Of a stretch of 64,000 nucleotides of DNA, positions 24,651 to 33,193 are shown one piece after another (within the stretch, counting starts at the first letter, position 1; each line of letters begins with the position of its first letter). The notes beneath the pieces were generated by a model. That model did no database searches. It was given only the letters and a program-made list of their open reading frames with translations, and was not told where the DNA came from. Made by a program: the position numbers and the translations under genes. Origin of the DNA: Pseudarthrobacter sp. MM222 (lineage in GTDB: Bacteria > Actinomycetota > Actinomycetes > Actinomycetales > Micrococcaceae); NCBI RefSeq assembly GCF_947090775.1, contig NZ_OX352321.1, positions 4,223,033 to 4,287,032 of the forward strand, written 5' to 3'.

Positions 24651-25568
24651 CTACACCGTGACGTTGAGCGCGGCCGTGTAGCCGGCGGACACCGAGCCTG
24701 CCATCGTGGCGAGCTGGTAGATGCCGCCGTCGTCGCCGAAGACATTGTCGGATTTGAGCGTGGTGCGCGGGAAGTTCCGCGCACTGGCCTCGTACCCGGC
24801 CGAGGCGTAGACCTCCCTGCAGGCCGCGTCCGTCAGCGCGATCTGCGACACGGCGAGGACCTGACCCGCCGTCGTGGCGTTGGTCATGGACTCAAACACC
24901 TCAAAGTGGATGTGCGGCCAGCGTCCACTGTACGCGCCGGGGTAGATGGTCGTGAAGGTGACCTGGCCGTTCGCGTCGGCCTCCTGGACGCCACGGAGGT
25001 AGTTCTCGTTCTTGAGGCCGGAATCGTACATGGAGTACCTGCCTTCGCGGTCGCAGTGCCAGGCGTAGACCGCGGCGCCGGCCAGCGGCGTGCAGCCGTT
25101 GGCGTTGTCGAGCAGGGTCAGCGTGACGGTGAGGGGCACGCCCTCCGCTGTGGAGGTCGACGTTCCGAAGCTGGCGGTGATGTCCTGCCGGACGACGCCG
25201 GAAGCGGACAGCGCGTCGGGTCCGTTCGACCCGTCCCCCGGGAACGGTCCGGCGGTTTCCTCGGGAATTTCGACGCCACATTCGGCGATCGCACGGGTCA
25301 GCGTGGGCGATGCGGATGCCGACGGCGTCGCGGCGGCCGCGCTGGTGGCGGCGCTTGCAGAGCCGGTCGGCGTCGAGGTTGCCGTCGCGGTTGCTGCCGC
25401 GGTGCCCGTCGGTCCGCCGGGCGTGCACGCCGCCAGCGCGGCAGCCGCGCCGGCCCCGAGGAACATGCCCAGCGAGCGGCGGCGGCTCAGCAGGGTCGAG
25501 AGGTCGAATTCCAGGCCGCGGTCGTGGTCGGGGTGCGGCTCGTGCGGGGGCTGGACTGGCGTGGTCAT
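24651..25568 (-). CDS. secreted intradiol ring-cleavage dioxygenase-like lipoprotein
   Basis: A 305-residue protein with an export signal: twin-arginine-like SRRRSLGMFLGAGAAAALAAC (residues 28-48, shown in part), where LAAC is a lipobox, so it is probably a Tat-exported lipoprotein. An Ala/Thr/Ser-rich linker follows to about residue 90. The catalytic domain holds the non-haem iron ligands expected in intradiol dioxygenases: a Tyr in DREGRYSMYDSG, a Tyr in YPGAYSGRW and the His pair in PHIHFEV. It would cleave catechol-type rings, although an extracytoplasmic version may act on other phenolics or protocatechuate analogues. Confidence 0.9.
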   Translation of the reverse strand: MTTPVQPPHEPHPDHDRGLEFDLSTLLSRRRSLGMFLGAGAAAALAACTPGGPTGTAAATATATSTPTGSASAATSAAAATPSASASPTLTRAIAECGVEIPEETAGPFPGDGSNGPDALSASGVVRQDITASFGTSTSTAEGVPLTVTLTLLDNANGCTPLAGAAVYAWHCDREGRYSMYDSGLKNENYLRGVQEADANGQVTFTTIYPGAYSGRWPHIHFEVFESMTNATTAGQVLAVSQIALTDAACREVYASAGYEASARNFPRTTLKSDNVFGDDGGIYQLATMAGSVSAGYTAALNVTV

Positions 25569-25667
25569 GCCTCCATGGAACCTCAGACCGCTATGCCAGC
25601 ACTAGGCCTTTCCTGTTAGAATCCTGTGTCCCATCGCGCGGCGTCCGCACACGGCGGCCCGGGCTGG

Positions 25668-25770
25668 GGACATGCTCTCCTCCCGCACTCGCGACTGGAC
25701 ATGTCCTCCGGCCTGCCCCGGACATGCCCTCCCCTGGAGCCCGCGGATGGACATAGTGGCATTATGTCCA
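25668..25770. repeat. GGACATG palindrome cluster (left of IS)
   Basis: Four related motifs occur within 103 bp upstream of the dioxygenase gene: GGACATG (25668), palindrome GGACATGTCC (25697-25706), GGACATGCC (25720-25728) and the dyad TGGACATA/TATGTCCA (25748-25755 and 25763-25770). Another GGACATGTCC lies on the other side of the IS (27229-27238). See findings. Confidence 0.6.
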
Positions 25771-25840
25771 TCGCTGGGCATGAACTGCTCCCCGGAAGTT
25801 GGACTGAGAAATTCAGTTCCGACTCCCGGGGAGCAGTTTT

Positions 25841-26329
25841 ATGCATGTACGTAGTCCGTTATCCGAAGTTCAGCGCGAGGCCGCTGTAGCGTGGTTTGAG
25901 AAGGGCATCGCGGATAAAGCGGCTGCGCGGCTGTTGGGTGTGTCGCACTCGCCGGTCCAGCTTCTCTATCTGCGGTGGAGGATCCATGGTCGAGGAGCGC
26001 TGGTGGCCAAGCCGACGAAACAGGTGTATTCGTTCGAACTCAAGCTCGCATTAGTCGAACGGTTCATCGCGGGCGAGACCGCCCAGGATCTCGCGGCGGA
26101 GGCTGGCCTGTCCTCGTCCGGGTTACTCAAAAACTGGGCGGCTGCCTATCGTCGCGAGGGCCCGGACGCCTTGCGGCCGAAGCCTAAAAGCAGGCCCAGG
26201 GAACCCGATTCCCCGCCGTCGGCGGAGCTGCCCGAGCTGGAACGGCTGCGCCGGGAGAACGAACGGCTCCGGGCGGAGGTGGCCTACCTGGGAAAATTGC
26301 GGGCCTTGAGGGCGCAGGAACGACGGTGA
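25841..26329 (+). CDS. IS3-family transposase OrfA (helix-turn-helix)
   Basis: A 162-residue protein with two HTH-like modules: VAWFEKGIADKAAARLLGVSHSPVQLLYLRW and ALVERFIAGETAQDLAAEAGLSSSGLLKNW (shown in part). A leucine-zipper coiled coil (LERLRRENERLRAEVAYLGKLRAL, in part) lies at the end. It binds the ends of the IS. Its stop (26327-26329) overlaps the orfB start (GTG 26326), and the slippery heptamer GGGAAAA (26290-26296) lies upstream in frame, so a -1 shift can give the fused OrfAB transposase. Confidence 0.9.
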   Translation: MHVRSPLSEVQREAAVAWFEKGIADKAAARLLGVSHSPVQLLYLRWRIHGRGALVAKPTKQVYSFELKLALVERFIAGETAQDLAAEAGLSSSGLLKNWAAAYRREGPDALRPKPKSRPREPDSPPSAELPELERLRRENERLRAEVAYLGKLRALRAQERR

Positions 26330-27180
26330 AGGTTCAGACCCTCATCGCCCTCAAGGCGGACTTCCCCCTTGCGGTGCTGCTGCAGGCCGCCGGCCTGGCC
26401 CGGTCCACGTTCTTCTACCACCAGGCCCGCCTCCAGGCCCCCGATCCGCAAGCGGCGATCAAAGCCGCGGTCACAGAGATCTTCGAGAAGAACCATGGCC
26501 GCTACGGGCATCGCCGCATCCACACTGAACTGGCCAGGCAAGGGTGGACGGTCGCGAAGAAGACCGTGCTGAAACTCATGCGTGTGCTCCGGCTGGTCTG
26601 CAAGGTCCGAAGGAAGAAACGCTACAACTCCTACCAGGGCGAGCAGGGCAGGATTGCCCCGAACGTCCTGAACCGCCGGTTCGAGGCCGATGAACCCAAC
26701 CAGAAGTGGGTGACGGATGTGACCGAGTTCAGCGTCGGGGACCGGAAGCTCTACCTCTCACCGGTCATGGACCTCTTCGACCGGCAGATCATCTCCCATT
26801 CGATCAGCTCGTCCCCGACCCTGGAACTGACCAACACCTCGCTGCGCCGGGCCCTGAACACGCTCGAGGATGGGCAGAAACCGCTCGTGCATTCGGACCA
26901 GGGTTTCCAATACCAGCACGTGTCCTGGCGCGTTCTTCTGGAGGGTGCCGGCGCGGTCCAATCGATGTCCCGCAAGGGCAACTGCTACGACAACGCGGTG
27001 ATGGAGAACTTCTTCGGCCACCTCAAGGAAGAGCTCTTCCACCACGTCCGGTTCATCAGCACCGACGCCTTGGCAGCGGCGTTGCACACGTACATCCACT
27101 GGTACAACACCGAAAGAATCTCAACAAAGCTCAAGGGCCTGAGCCCGGCGCAATACCGTTCTCAAGCCCTCGCAGCCTAG
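26326..27180 (+). CDS. IS3-family transposase OrfB (DDE integrase core)
   Basis: A 284-residue protein with the rve integrase core. The DDE triad is placed as Asp in WVTDVTEF, Asp in LVHSDQGFQY and Glu in DNAVMENFFGHLKEE; N-terminal HTH_21-like part KNHGRYGHRRIHTEL precedes them. It starts at GTG 26326, overlapping the orfA stop as GTGA. The frame stays open without stop from the slippery site at 26290, so it can be made as an OrfAB fusion. No truncation is seen. Confidence 0.92.
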   Translation: MKVQTLIALKADFPLAVLLQAAGLARSTFFYHQARLQAPDPQAAIKAAVTEIFEKNHGRYGHRRIHTELARQGWTVAKKTVLKLMRVLRLVCKVRRKKRYNSYQGEQGRIAPNVLNRRFEADEPNQKWVTDVTEFSVGDRKLYLSPVMDLFDRQIISHSISSSPTLELTNTSLRRALNTLEDGQKPLVHSDQGFQYQHVSWRVLLEGAGAVQSMSRKGNCYDNAVMENFFGHLKEELFHHVRFISTDALAAALHTYIHWYNTERISTKLKGLSPAQYRSQALAA

Positions 27181-27267
27181 GCTCTACCAACCAGTCCAAC
27201 TTTCGGGGACCAGTTCAGCACGAGAGTGGGACATGTCCGGAGGCCGGTCCGTTGCGGGGCCCGGTGC

Positions 27268-27309
27268 GGTGCGGAGTCCGGGGAGGTCCGGTGCGGAGTC
27301 CGGGAAGGT
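27268..27309. repeat. 22-bp spaced direct repeat next to the IS right end
   Basis: A 20-bp stretch beginning GGTGCGGAGTCC occurs at 27268-27287 and 27290-27309 with one difference. It sits between the IS right end and the permease stop, in GC-rich DNA. No function is apparent. Confidence 0.6.
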
Positions 27310-27364
27310 GCGGCACGCGGGGCCCGGGCCCAGGGTGGTGCCCAGGGCCGGGCCAGCGCCGAGC

Positions 27365-28783
27365 TTAGGAGGCCGTTCCCGCTCCGAGGGTGGCTTCTTC
27401 GGCCGGAGCCTCCGTGGGCGCGCCCGTGGACGTCCCGCCCTGCTTCCGGTAGCGCCACAGGCCGATGCCCACGACGACGGCCGCGAGGGCGAGTGATAGC
27501 AGGAGCGATTCCCGGGTGGAATCCAGGATCACCATGCCGATCAGCAGGGCCACAATGCTGACGATCGACAGCCACGTCAGATACGGGAAGAGCCACATCT
27601 TCAGCTGCAGGTCCTTGGCGGCCGCGCCCATCCGGCGGCGCAGGATTAACTGGGATGAGGCGATGACGAGCCAGACAAACAGCGCGATGGCACCGGAGGT
27701 GTTGACGAGGAACAGGAACACCGTGTCCGGGGCGATGTAGTTCAGGCCCACGGTGACGAAGCCGACCACCGTGGAGGCCAGGACTGCCGCGGCCGGGACG
27801 CCGCGGTTGGAGATTTTCATCCAGGACTTGGGGGCGTCGCCCCGGCGGGAGAGCGAGAAGAGCATCCGGCTGGCCGTGTAGAGGCCGGAGTTCAGGCAGG
27901 ACAGCACGGATGTGAGCACGACGATGTCCATGATGGTGCCGGCGCCGGGGATGCCGAAGAGTTCGATCACGGCAACGTAGGGGCTCTTGGCCACCGATGC
28001 GGAGTTCCACGGGAGCAAGGTCACCACGACCGCGATGGAGCCGATGTAGAAGACGAGGATGCGCCAGACCGTGGACTTCACGGCCTTCTTCACGGCGTCG
28101 ACCGGGTTCTCCGATTCACCGGCGGCGATGGTGGCGATTTCGGCGCCGAAGAAGGAGAAGACAACCACCAGGATGCCCGCCAGCACCGCACCTGGGCCGT
28201 TGGGCAGGAAGCCGCCGTTTTCGACCAGGTTGCTGAGTCCCGGGGCGGGGACACCGGGAACCAGGCCGAGGATGGCGGCCACACCGAAGAGCAGGAACAG
28301 CACGATCGCCGTCACCTTGATGGAGGCGAACCAGAATTCGAACTCACCAAAGGACTTCACCGAGCCCAGGTTGGTCAGGGTCAGCAGGACCATGAGAATC
28401 AAAGCCCAGACCCACTGGTCAATGCCGGGCACCCAGCGGTGCATGATCGCCGCTCCCGCCGTGGCCTCGATGCCGAGCACGATGATCCAGAACCAGGCGT
28501 AAAGCCAGCCGATGCTGAAGCCGGCCCAGCGGCCGAGTGCCTTGTCCGCGTAGGTTGAGAAGGAGCCGGTTTCCGGGTTGGCTGCGGCCATTTCGCCAAG
28601 CATTCGCATGACCAGGATGACCACGAGGCCCGCCGCCATGTAGGCCAGGAGGATGCCGGGACCGGCCTGCTGGATTGCGGCGCCGGAGCCGACAAAGAGA
28701 CCGGCGCCGATCACCCCGGCGATCGCGATCATGGAGAGATGCCTGGGTTTGAGCGATTTGGAAAGTTGCTGGTCAGCCTGCAT
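27365..28783 (-). CDS. APC-family amino acid permease (GABA-permease-like)
   Basis: A 472-residue protein with twelve membrane helices. The family start KPRHLSMIAIAGVIGAGLFVGSG (unwound helix 1, GAGLF) is present, followed by GEMAAANPETGSFSTYADKALGRWAGFSIGW and FFGAEIATIAAGESENP (shown in part), which are characteristic of the AAP subgroup with GabP, LysP and AroP. The substrate is probably an amino acid or GABA, taken up with protons. The C-terminal 25 residues are Ala/Glu/Thr rich. Its 3' end lies 147 bp from the IS. Its upstream region (28784-28986) shows no palindrome strong enough to name. Confidence 0.9.
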   Translation of the reverse strand: MQADQQLSKSLKPRHLSMIAIAGVIGAGLFVGSGAAIQQAGPGILLAYMAAGLVVILVMRMLGEMAAANPETGSFSTYADKALGRWAGFSIGWLYAWFWIIVLGIEATAGAAIMHRWVPGIDQWVWALILMVLLTLTNLGSVKSFGEFEFWFASIKVTAIVLFLLFGVAAILGLVPGVPAPGLSNLVENGGFLPNGPGAVLAGILVVVFSFFGAEIATIAAGESENPVDAVKKAVKSTVWRILVFYIGSIAVVVTLLPWNSASVAKSPYVAVIELFGIPGAGTIMDIVVLTSVLSCLNSGLYTASRMLFSLSRRGDAPKSWMKISNRGVPAAAVLASTVVGFVTVGLNYIAPDTVFLFLVNTSGAIALFVWLVIASSQLILRRRMGAAAKDLQLKMWLFPYLTWLSIVSIVALLIGMVILDSTRESLLLSLALAAVVVGIGLWRYRKQGGTSTGAPTEAPAEEATLGAGTAS

Positions 28784-28986
28784 TAAGCGCCGTCCTTCGT
28801 GGGGGATGTTTGGTACGTACTGATGCCGGGCGGAAAGTGCGGCGGACCACAGTGTCGTTTCACCCTAGACCCGGGCGTCTGCCTGCCGTTCTGTGCAGGG
28901 CCACAAATGACGTGGCGTCCAGCCGGGCGGAACTCCAAGAGGAGGCACCGTCAGACAACCAAAGTTGCCTTGCGGGCAATTTGGTA

Positions 28987-29016
28987 ATGTGCCTGAAACC
29001 ACTGTTTCAGGCACAT
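28987..29016 (-). terminator. perfect 13-bp stem-loop after the response-regulator gene
   Basis: ATGTGCCTGAAAC (28987-28999) and GTTTCAGGCACAT (29004-29016) are perfect complements around a CACT loop, 4 bp beyond the response-regulator stop. It lacks a T-run on the minus strand, so it is a terminator only by position and strength. Confidence 0.55.
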
Positions 29017-29020
29017 CTCC

Positions 29021-29869
29021 TCAATAATCGGGGTTGCTCGGCACCACAAGGCCGGTTTCGTAGGCGTAGACCACGGCCTGCACGCGGTCGCGAAGGTGCA
29101 GCTTGGTCAGGATACGCCGCACATGCGTCTTGACGGTAGCTTCCGAGAGGAAGTACCGATGTGCAATCTCCGCATTCGAGAGGCCCTCGGCCAGGGCCCC
29201 GAGCATTTCCGTCTCGCGCGGGGTCAGGTCTTCCAGGAGCGGGTCTTTCGCCGCGCGCGCTCCTGTTCCCGGGCCGGCAAGGCCGCCGGCACCTTCGGCC
29301 GCCCTGCCAGCCGCGCCAGCACTGCCAGCCCCGCCGGCAGTTTCAGCCCCGCCGGCAGTTTCAGCCCCGCCGGGATCGCCATTCAGGACCCCAGCGGCCG
29401 GGGCGGTCGTGCCCGCTCTGCTGTTGAGGCCCGCGCCCCGGACGTAGGTCTCGAGGAGCCGCTGGGTGATCCGCGGGGCCACGACGGCATCACCGCTGGC
29501 CACCACCCGGACCGCGCTGATGAGTTCGGCTGGCGCCACGTCCTTGAGCAGGAAGGCAGAAGCGCCCGCCTGGAGCCCGGCGAAAGCGTACTCGTCCAGG
29601 TCGAAGGTCGTCAGGATGATGACCTTCGCGCAGGATCCGGAGGCGGTGATGGCGCGTGTCGCCTCGATCCCGTCCAGGACCGGCATCCGCACGTCCATGA
29701 GCACGACGTCGGGGCTCAGCTCCCCGGCTTGGCGTACCGCTTCGGCGCCGTCGGACGCTTCGCCCACAATGCCGAGGTCGTCCTCGCCCTCCAGGATCAG
29801 GCGGAAGCCCATCCGGAGCAGCGGCTGGTCATCGACCAGCAGCACGCGGATCCGTTCGGATTCGCTCAT
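29021..29869 (-). CDS. NarL/FixJ-type response regulator
   Basis: A 282-residue response regulator: receiver domain (residues 1-120; phospho-acceptor Asp59 in VVLMDVRMP), an unusually long Ala/Gly/Glu linker (about 140-210: GGAETAGGAETAGGAGSAG...), and a LuxR-type HTH at the C-terminus (LTPRETEMLGALAEGLSNAEIAHRYFLSEATVKTHVRRIL in part). ATG 29869 has AGGGGGA upstream; ATG 29887 is also possible and overlaps the kinase stop as ATGA. It pairs with the histidine kinase upstream, in an operon behind an ABC transporter. Output genes are unknown but may include the transporter. Confidence 0.88.
   Translation of the reverse strand: MSESERIRVLLVDDQPLLRMGFRLILEGEDDLGIVGEASDGAEAVRQAGELSPDVVLMDVRMPVLDGIEATRAITASGSCAKVIILTTFDLDEYAFAGLQAGASAFLLKDVAPAELISAVRVVASGDAVVAPRITQRLLETYVRGAGLNSRAGTTAPAAGVLNGDPGGAETAGGAETAGGAGSAGAAGRAAEGAGGLAGPGTGARAAKDPLLEDLTPRETEMLGALAEGLSNAEIAHRYFLSEATVKTHVRRILTKLHLRDRVQAVVYAYETGLVVPSNPDY
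29328..29374. repeat. 18-bp tandem repeat inside the response-regulator linker
   Basis: CAGCCCCGCCGGCAGTTT units occur about 2.5 times in a row inside the linker of the response regulator. They encode repeats of Ala/Gly/Glu/Thr, keep frame, and look like a variable-number element. Confidence 0.6.
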
Positions 29870-29883
29870 CAGTTCCCCCTGTG

Positions 29884-31167
29884 TCATTTCCCGTGTCCCC
29901 CGCTGCAGTTCAGCACCGCATGCACCCGCCATCCGCCGTCGGTGGTGCGCCCGGCCTCCACGCTGCCTGCGTAAAACCGGGCCCGTTCGCGCATTCCGGC
30001 CAGGCCCTGGCCTGTGCCAACGAAGGTGCCGGCCTCCATGGTGCCTTTGCCGTCGTCGAACACGTCAATCACAACGGTGCTGCCGTCGCGCACAATGTCC
30101 ACCTCCACACGCCCCAGAGCGCGGCCGTAGCGCAGCACGTTCGTCAGCGATTCCTGCACGATCCGGTACACGGTGAGCTGGAACGCCGCGTCTTCGGGAA
30201 GGGAAGGGCCGGTGTGAGTGTAGTGCAGCGGCAGGCCCGCCGTGCGGAATCCCTCGAGCAGCTTGGCCAGGTTGTCCCCTGCCACCAGCGGTTCGCGCGG
30301 GGCAGACCCGGCGGAGTCGTCCCGCAGCACTCCCAGCACGCGCCGCATGTCCGCCAGCGCGGTGCGTCCGGTACGGGATAGTTCGCCGAGCACTTCGGCT
30401 GCCCGTCCCGGGTCCCTCTTGACCACGACGGCGGCCCCGTCCGAGAGGCTGATCATCACGGTGAGCGAGTGCGCCACGACGTCGTGCATTTCCCGGGCGA
30501 TCCTGTTGCGCTCCCGGGCCGAGCCCAGCTGCGCGGACCGCTCGGCCCAGGCCGCGATCTCGTGCTCGTGCTCCCGCCGCTGCCGGACCGAGATGCCGAT
30601 GCCGGTGGCAATGACGTTGGACAGCGTGATGCTGATGCCCGCCGCGATGCTGGTGATGAGCTGGAAGTTCTCCGGCGTGCGCACCGCGGTGTCCGGCAGC
30701 CGGCCGTCCAGCGGCCCGACCGCCAGCAGGAAGTACAGGAACGCCAGCGGAGCCGTGGCGGCCGCGAGCGTGATGATGGCGAAGCGCCGGGTGCGCACGA
30801 CGGCGACGGCGTAGAGCGAAAACCATAGTCCGGCAGAGACGTTGGATCCCCAGGGGTGCAGCAGGGTCACCGCCACTTCGACCGTCGCCACTATGGCCAC
30901 CACGGGCACCGGGTAGGACCGCCGGAGGGCCAAGGCCCCGGCGGCCGCCGCGAGCAGCACGGCGGCCGGCCACGCGCCGTCGAGCACCGACTCCACCGCG
31001 GTGGGTGTGACGAGGATCAGATAGCACAGCACCACGACGGCGTCCATGACGCGCGGGTGCTGGAACAGGTAGCGCCGGAGCCCCCCGCGCCGTCGGGCGG
31101 TGATTTCAGCAAAGGACGCCTCGGCCTGGCTGGCCGGTGCGTCCTTCACGGAAACTGCATCGATCAT
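29884..31167 (-). CDS. sensor histidine kinase (HisKA_3/HATPase)
   Basis: A 427-residue kinase: N-terminal cytoplasmic piece, about five membrane segments (residues 42-190), an HisKA_3 dimerisation domain with phospho-acceptor His228 (EMHDVVAHSLTVM), and an HATPase domain with N-box QESLTNVLRYG and G1-type DDGKG. It belongs to the NarL-linked DesK/LiaS-like group, in which the membrane part senses envelope or cold stress. It is co-transcribed upstream of its response regulator, with the stop overlapping the longer regulator start. Confidence 0.9.
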   Translation of the reverse strand: MIDAVSVKDAPASQAEASFAEITARRRGGLRRYLFQHPRVMDAVVVLCYLILVTPTAVESVLDGAWPAAVLLAAAAGALALRRSYPVPVVAIVATVEVAVTLLHPWGSNVSAGLWFSLYAVAVVRTRRFAIITLAAATAPLAFLYFLLAVGPLDGRLPDTAVRTPENFQLITSIAAGISITLSNVIATGIGISVRQRREHEHEIAAWAERSAQLGSARERNRIAREMHDVVAHSLTVMISLSDGAAVVVKRDPGRAAEVLGELSRTGRTALADMRRVLGVLRDDSAGSAPREPLVAGDNLAKLLEGFRTAGLPLHYTHTGPSLPEDAAFQLTVYRIVQESLTNVLRYGRALGRVEVDIVRDGSTVVIDVFDDGKGTMEAGTFVGTGQGLAGMRERARFYAGSVEAGRTTDGGWRVHAVLNCSGGHGK

Positions 31168-31201
31168 TCCCCGAGCCTAGACGGTGGCCCGGCCCGCTGG
31201 C

Positions 31202-32116
31202 CTAGACATCCCGCTTTTTCAGCAGGAACGCGGCGAGGAGCACAGGGATGAGCACCCAGGCGCCCAAAACCAGGGCCGCCTGCCAGGCTTCCAGCGTGTC
31301 AGGGACGTGTTCGACGGCGGTCAGTGGTTCCACGGTGTTGCCGGGGAGGTACTTCCGGGCCTCAACGAAGAAGTCCCCGGGGATCAGCTGGAACGCGATC
31401 GGTGCCACGAAGAACAGACCCACCAAGCTCATGATGCCGCCTGCGGAATTGCGGATCAGAGCACCGAGGGACATGCCGATCGCGGCCACGGCTGCCACGT
31501 AGAGGCTGCTGACCAGCAGCAGTTTGACCGACTGGGAGCTGGCAAGGTCGAGTTTGAGGTCGTAGTTGTCCAGGATCGGCAGCGATACCAGGCCCGCCAG
31601 GAGCACGGAGGCGGCGGTCAGCACGAAGGCTGTCACCGTGACGACAAGGAGCTTGGCGGCGAACGCGGGAAGCCGCCTTGGCACGGCGGCGAAGGTGGAG
31701 CGGGCCATGCCGGTGGTGAATTCCGAGCTCATCAGCAGCACGCCCAGCGAACCAAGGATCAGCTGGGCGAAGGCGATGCCGGACGTGGGGACGCCGACGG
31801 TGAGATCCCCGCCCTGGGCGGCAAACGCGGCGGCCGCCTCGGGGTCTGACGTGGCGGCCGCCGCGAACTGTCCGGTGCCCCACGCGGAGAGGGCGCCGAA
31901 GCCCACCACCACCAGGACCGTGGAGCCCAGCAGGACCAGGGTGGACAGGAGCGTGCGGAACTTGATGAATTCGGAGTTCAGGACCCGGAGGAAGGACGGT
32001 CCCGGCCCGGGACTGGTGCCGTCGCCGGACAACCTGCCGGCAGAAGCGCCACCGGCGCCGGGTCCGGCGTGGGCGCCGCGGGGTGAGGGGTTGGAGTCGA
32101 GGGTGGTTGAGCTCAT
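31202..32116 (-). CDS. ABC-2 type transporter permease
   Basis: A 304-residue protein with six hydrophobic segments and a 35-residue polar N-terminal leader. Features of ABC-2 permeases such as the drug/bacitracin type: ILGSLGVLLMSSEFTTGMARSTFAAVPRRLP around residue 120 (shown in part) and an extracytoplasmic loop. It pairs with the ATP-binding protein encoded immediately upstream (stop and start 2 bp apart). It and the two-component system form one operon, like bacitracin or lantibiotic-response modules; substrate unknown. Confidence 0.88.
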   Translation of the reverse strand: MSSTTLDSNPSPRGAHAGPGAGGASAGRLSGDGTSPGPGPSFLRVLNSEFIKFRTLLSTLVLLGSTVLVVVGFGALSAWGTGQFAAAATSDPEAAAAFAAQGGDLTVGVPTSGIAFAQLILGSLGVLLMSSEFTTGMARSTFAAVPRRLPAFAAKLLVVTVTAFVLTAASVLLAGLVSLPILDNYDLKLDLASSQSVKLLLVSSLYVAAVAAIGMSLGALIRNSAGGIMSLVGLFFVAPIAFQLIPGDFFVEARKYLPGNTVEPLTAVEHVPDTLEAWQAALVLGAWVLIPVLLAAFLLKKRDV

Positions 32117-32118
32117 GG

Positions 32119-33063
32119 CTAGTTGCCTCCGGATTGGACGGGGGCGGCGGCGCCCGTGGTGATCAGCGAGTGGTATTCGACCTCATCCTTGGTCAGCTCC
32201 ATGTAAGCCTCCTCGAGGCTTGCCTGCAGCGGGGTGAGTTCGTAGATCAGGACGCGGCCATCTAGCGCGGTCCGGGCAATCTGCCGCGGGTCGAGGCCCT
32301 GGACCTCGAGCAGTTCGTTCTCCTGCAGCTCCACGGAGACGCCGGCTCCGGCAAGCAGGTTCATGAGCTGGTCCGGCTGGTCGCTGCGGACGCGCGTGCG
32401 GCTCTGGCCTTTGCCGTTGATGATGTCCTGGATCGGAGCGTCGGCAATGATCCGGCCCCGCCCGATCACGATCAGGTGGTCGGCTGTTACTGCCATCTCA
32501 CTCATCAGGTGGCTGGAAAGGAACACGGTGCGGCCCTCGGAGGCAAGGTACTTCACCAGGTTGCGGACCCAGAGGACACCTTCCGGGTCGAGGCCGTTGA
32601 CCGGCTCGTCCAGGATGATCGTCTGGGGATCGCCGAGGAGCGCCGCGGCGATGCCCAGCCGCTGGCCCATGCCCAGCGAGAAGCCCTTGACCTTCTTCCT
32701 GGCCACGTCGGCCAGTCCGGTCATTTCGATGACCTCGTGCACGCGTTTCTTGGCGATGCTGTGCGTGGCGGCCATCGCCAGGAGGTGGTTGTAGGCGGAG
32801 CGGCTCGTGTGGACGGCTTTGGCGTCCAGGAGCGCGCCGACGTCGCGCAGCGGTGCGGCATGCCGCGCGAAGGGGGCACCGTTGACGGTCACGGTGCCCG
32901 ACGTCGGCCGGTCCAGTCCCATGATCATCCGCATGGTGGTGGATTTGCCGGCGCCGTTCGGTCCCAGGAAGCCGGTGACCCGGCCGGCTTCGACAGTGAA
33001 ATTGACGCCGGCGACGGCAGTCTTGTCGCCATAAACCTTTGTCAGGCCTCGTGCTTCGATCAT
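32119..33063 (-). CDS. ABC transporter ATP-binding protein
   Basis: A 314-residue ATPase, starting ATG 33063 (AAGGA eight bases upstream). Walker A GPNGAGKST (about 38-46), Q-loop, signature FSLGMGQRLGIAAALLGDPQTIILDEPVNGLDPEG with the LSLG-type signature as LG-MGQR, Walker B LILDEP and H-loop. The C-terminal ~90 residues form an accessory domain seen in drug-resistance ATPases (CcmA/YtrE-like). First gene in the operon ATPase-permease-kinase-regulator. Confidence 0.93.
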   Translation of the reverse strand: MIEARGLTKVYGDKTAVAGVNFTVEAGRVTGFLGPNGAGKSTTMRMIMGLDRPTSGTVTVNGAPFARHAAPLRDVGALLDAKAVHTSRSAYNHLLAMAATHSIAKKRVHEVIEMTGLADVARKKVKGFSLGMGQRLGIAAALLGDPQTIILDEPVNGLDPEGVLWVRNLVKYLASEGRTVFLSSHLMSEMAVTADHLIVIGRGRIIADAPIQDIINGKGQSRTRVRSDQPDQLMNLLAGAGVSVELQENELLEVQGLDPRQIARTALDGRVLIYELTPLQASLEEAYMELTKDEVEYHSLITTGAAAPVQSGGN

Positions 33064-33193
33064 GGAAGCGTTCCTTTGATAGCGGTGGCTTGGTGCAGAC
33101 ACCACGCTACCGAGGCCGCGCGCCGATTTCGCCGGTCTCAGGGATGATTCAGGGTCGAATCAGGGTAGTCCGGGAGGATGACGGCGGCACTGC

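Larger units (their letters stand above)
25781..27217 (+). mobile_element. complete IS3-family insertion sequence
   Basis: A 1437-bp element. Terminal inverted repeats begin TGAACTGCTCCCCGGAAG at 25781 and end with its near complement at 27217; they match over about 26 bp with two mismatches. Flanks share a 3-bp direct duplication GCA (25778-25780 and 27218-27220), typical of the IS3 family. It carries orfA and orfB in a -1 frame relation, with HTH and DDE features. Both genes look intact, so the copy may be active. It sits in the gap between the dioxygenase and the amino-acid permease genes, splitting a palindrome cluster. Confidence 0.92.
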
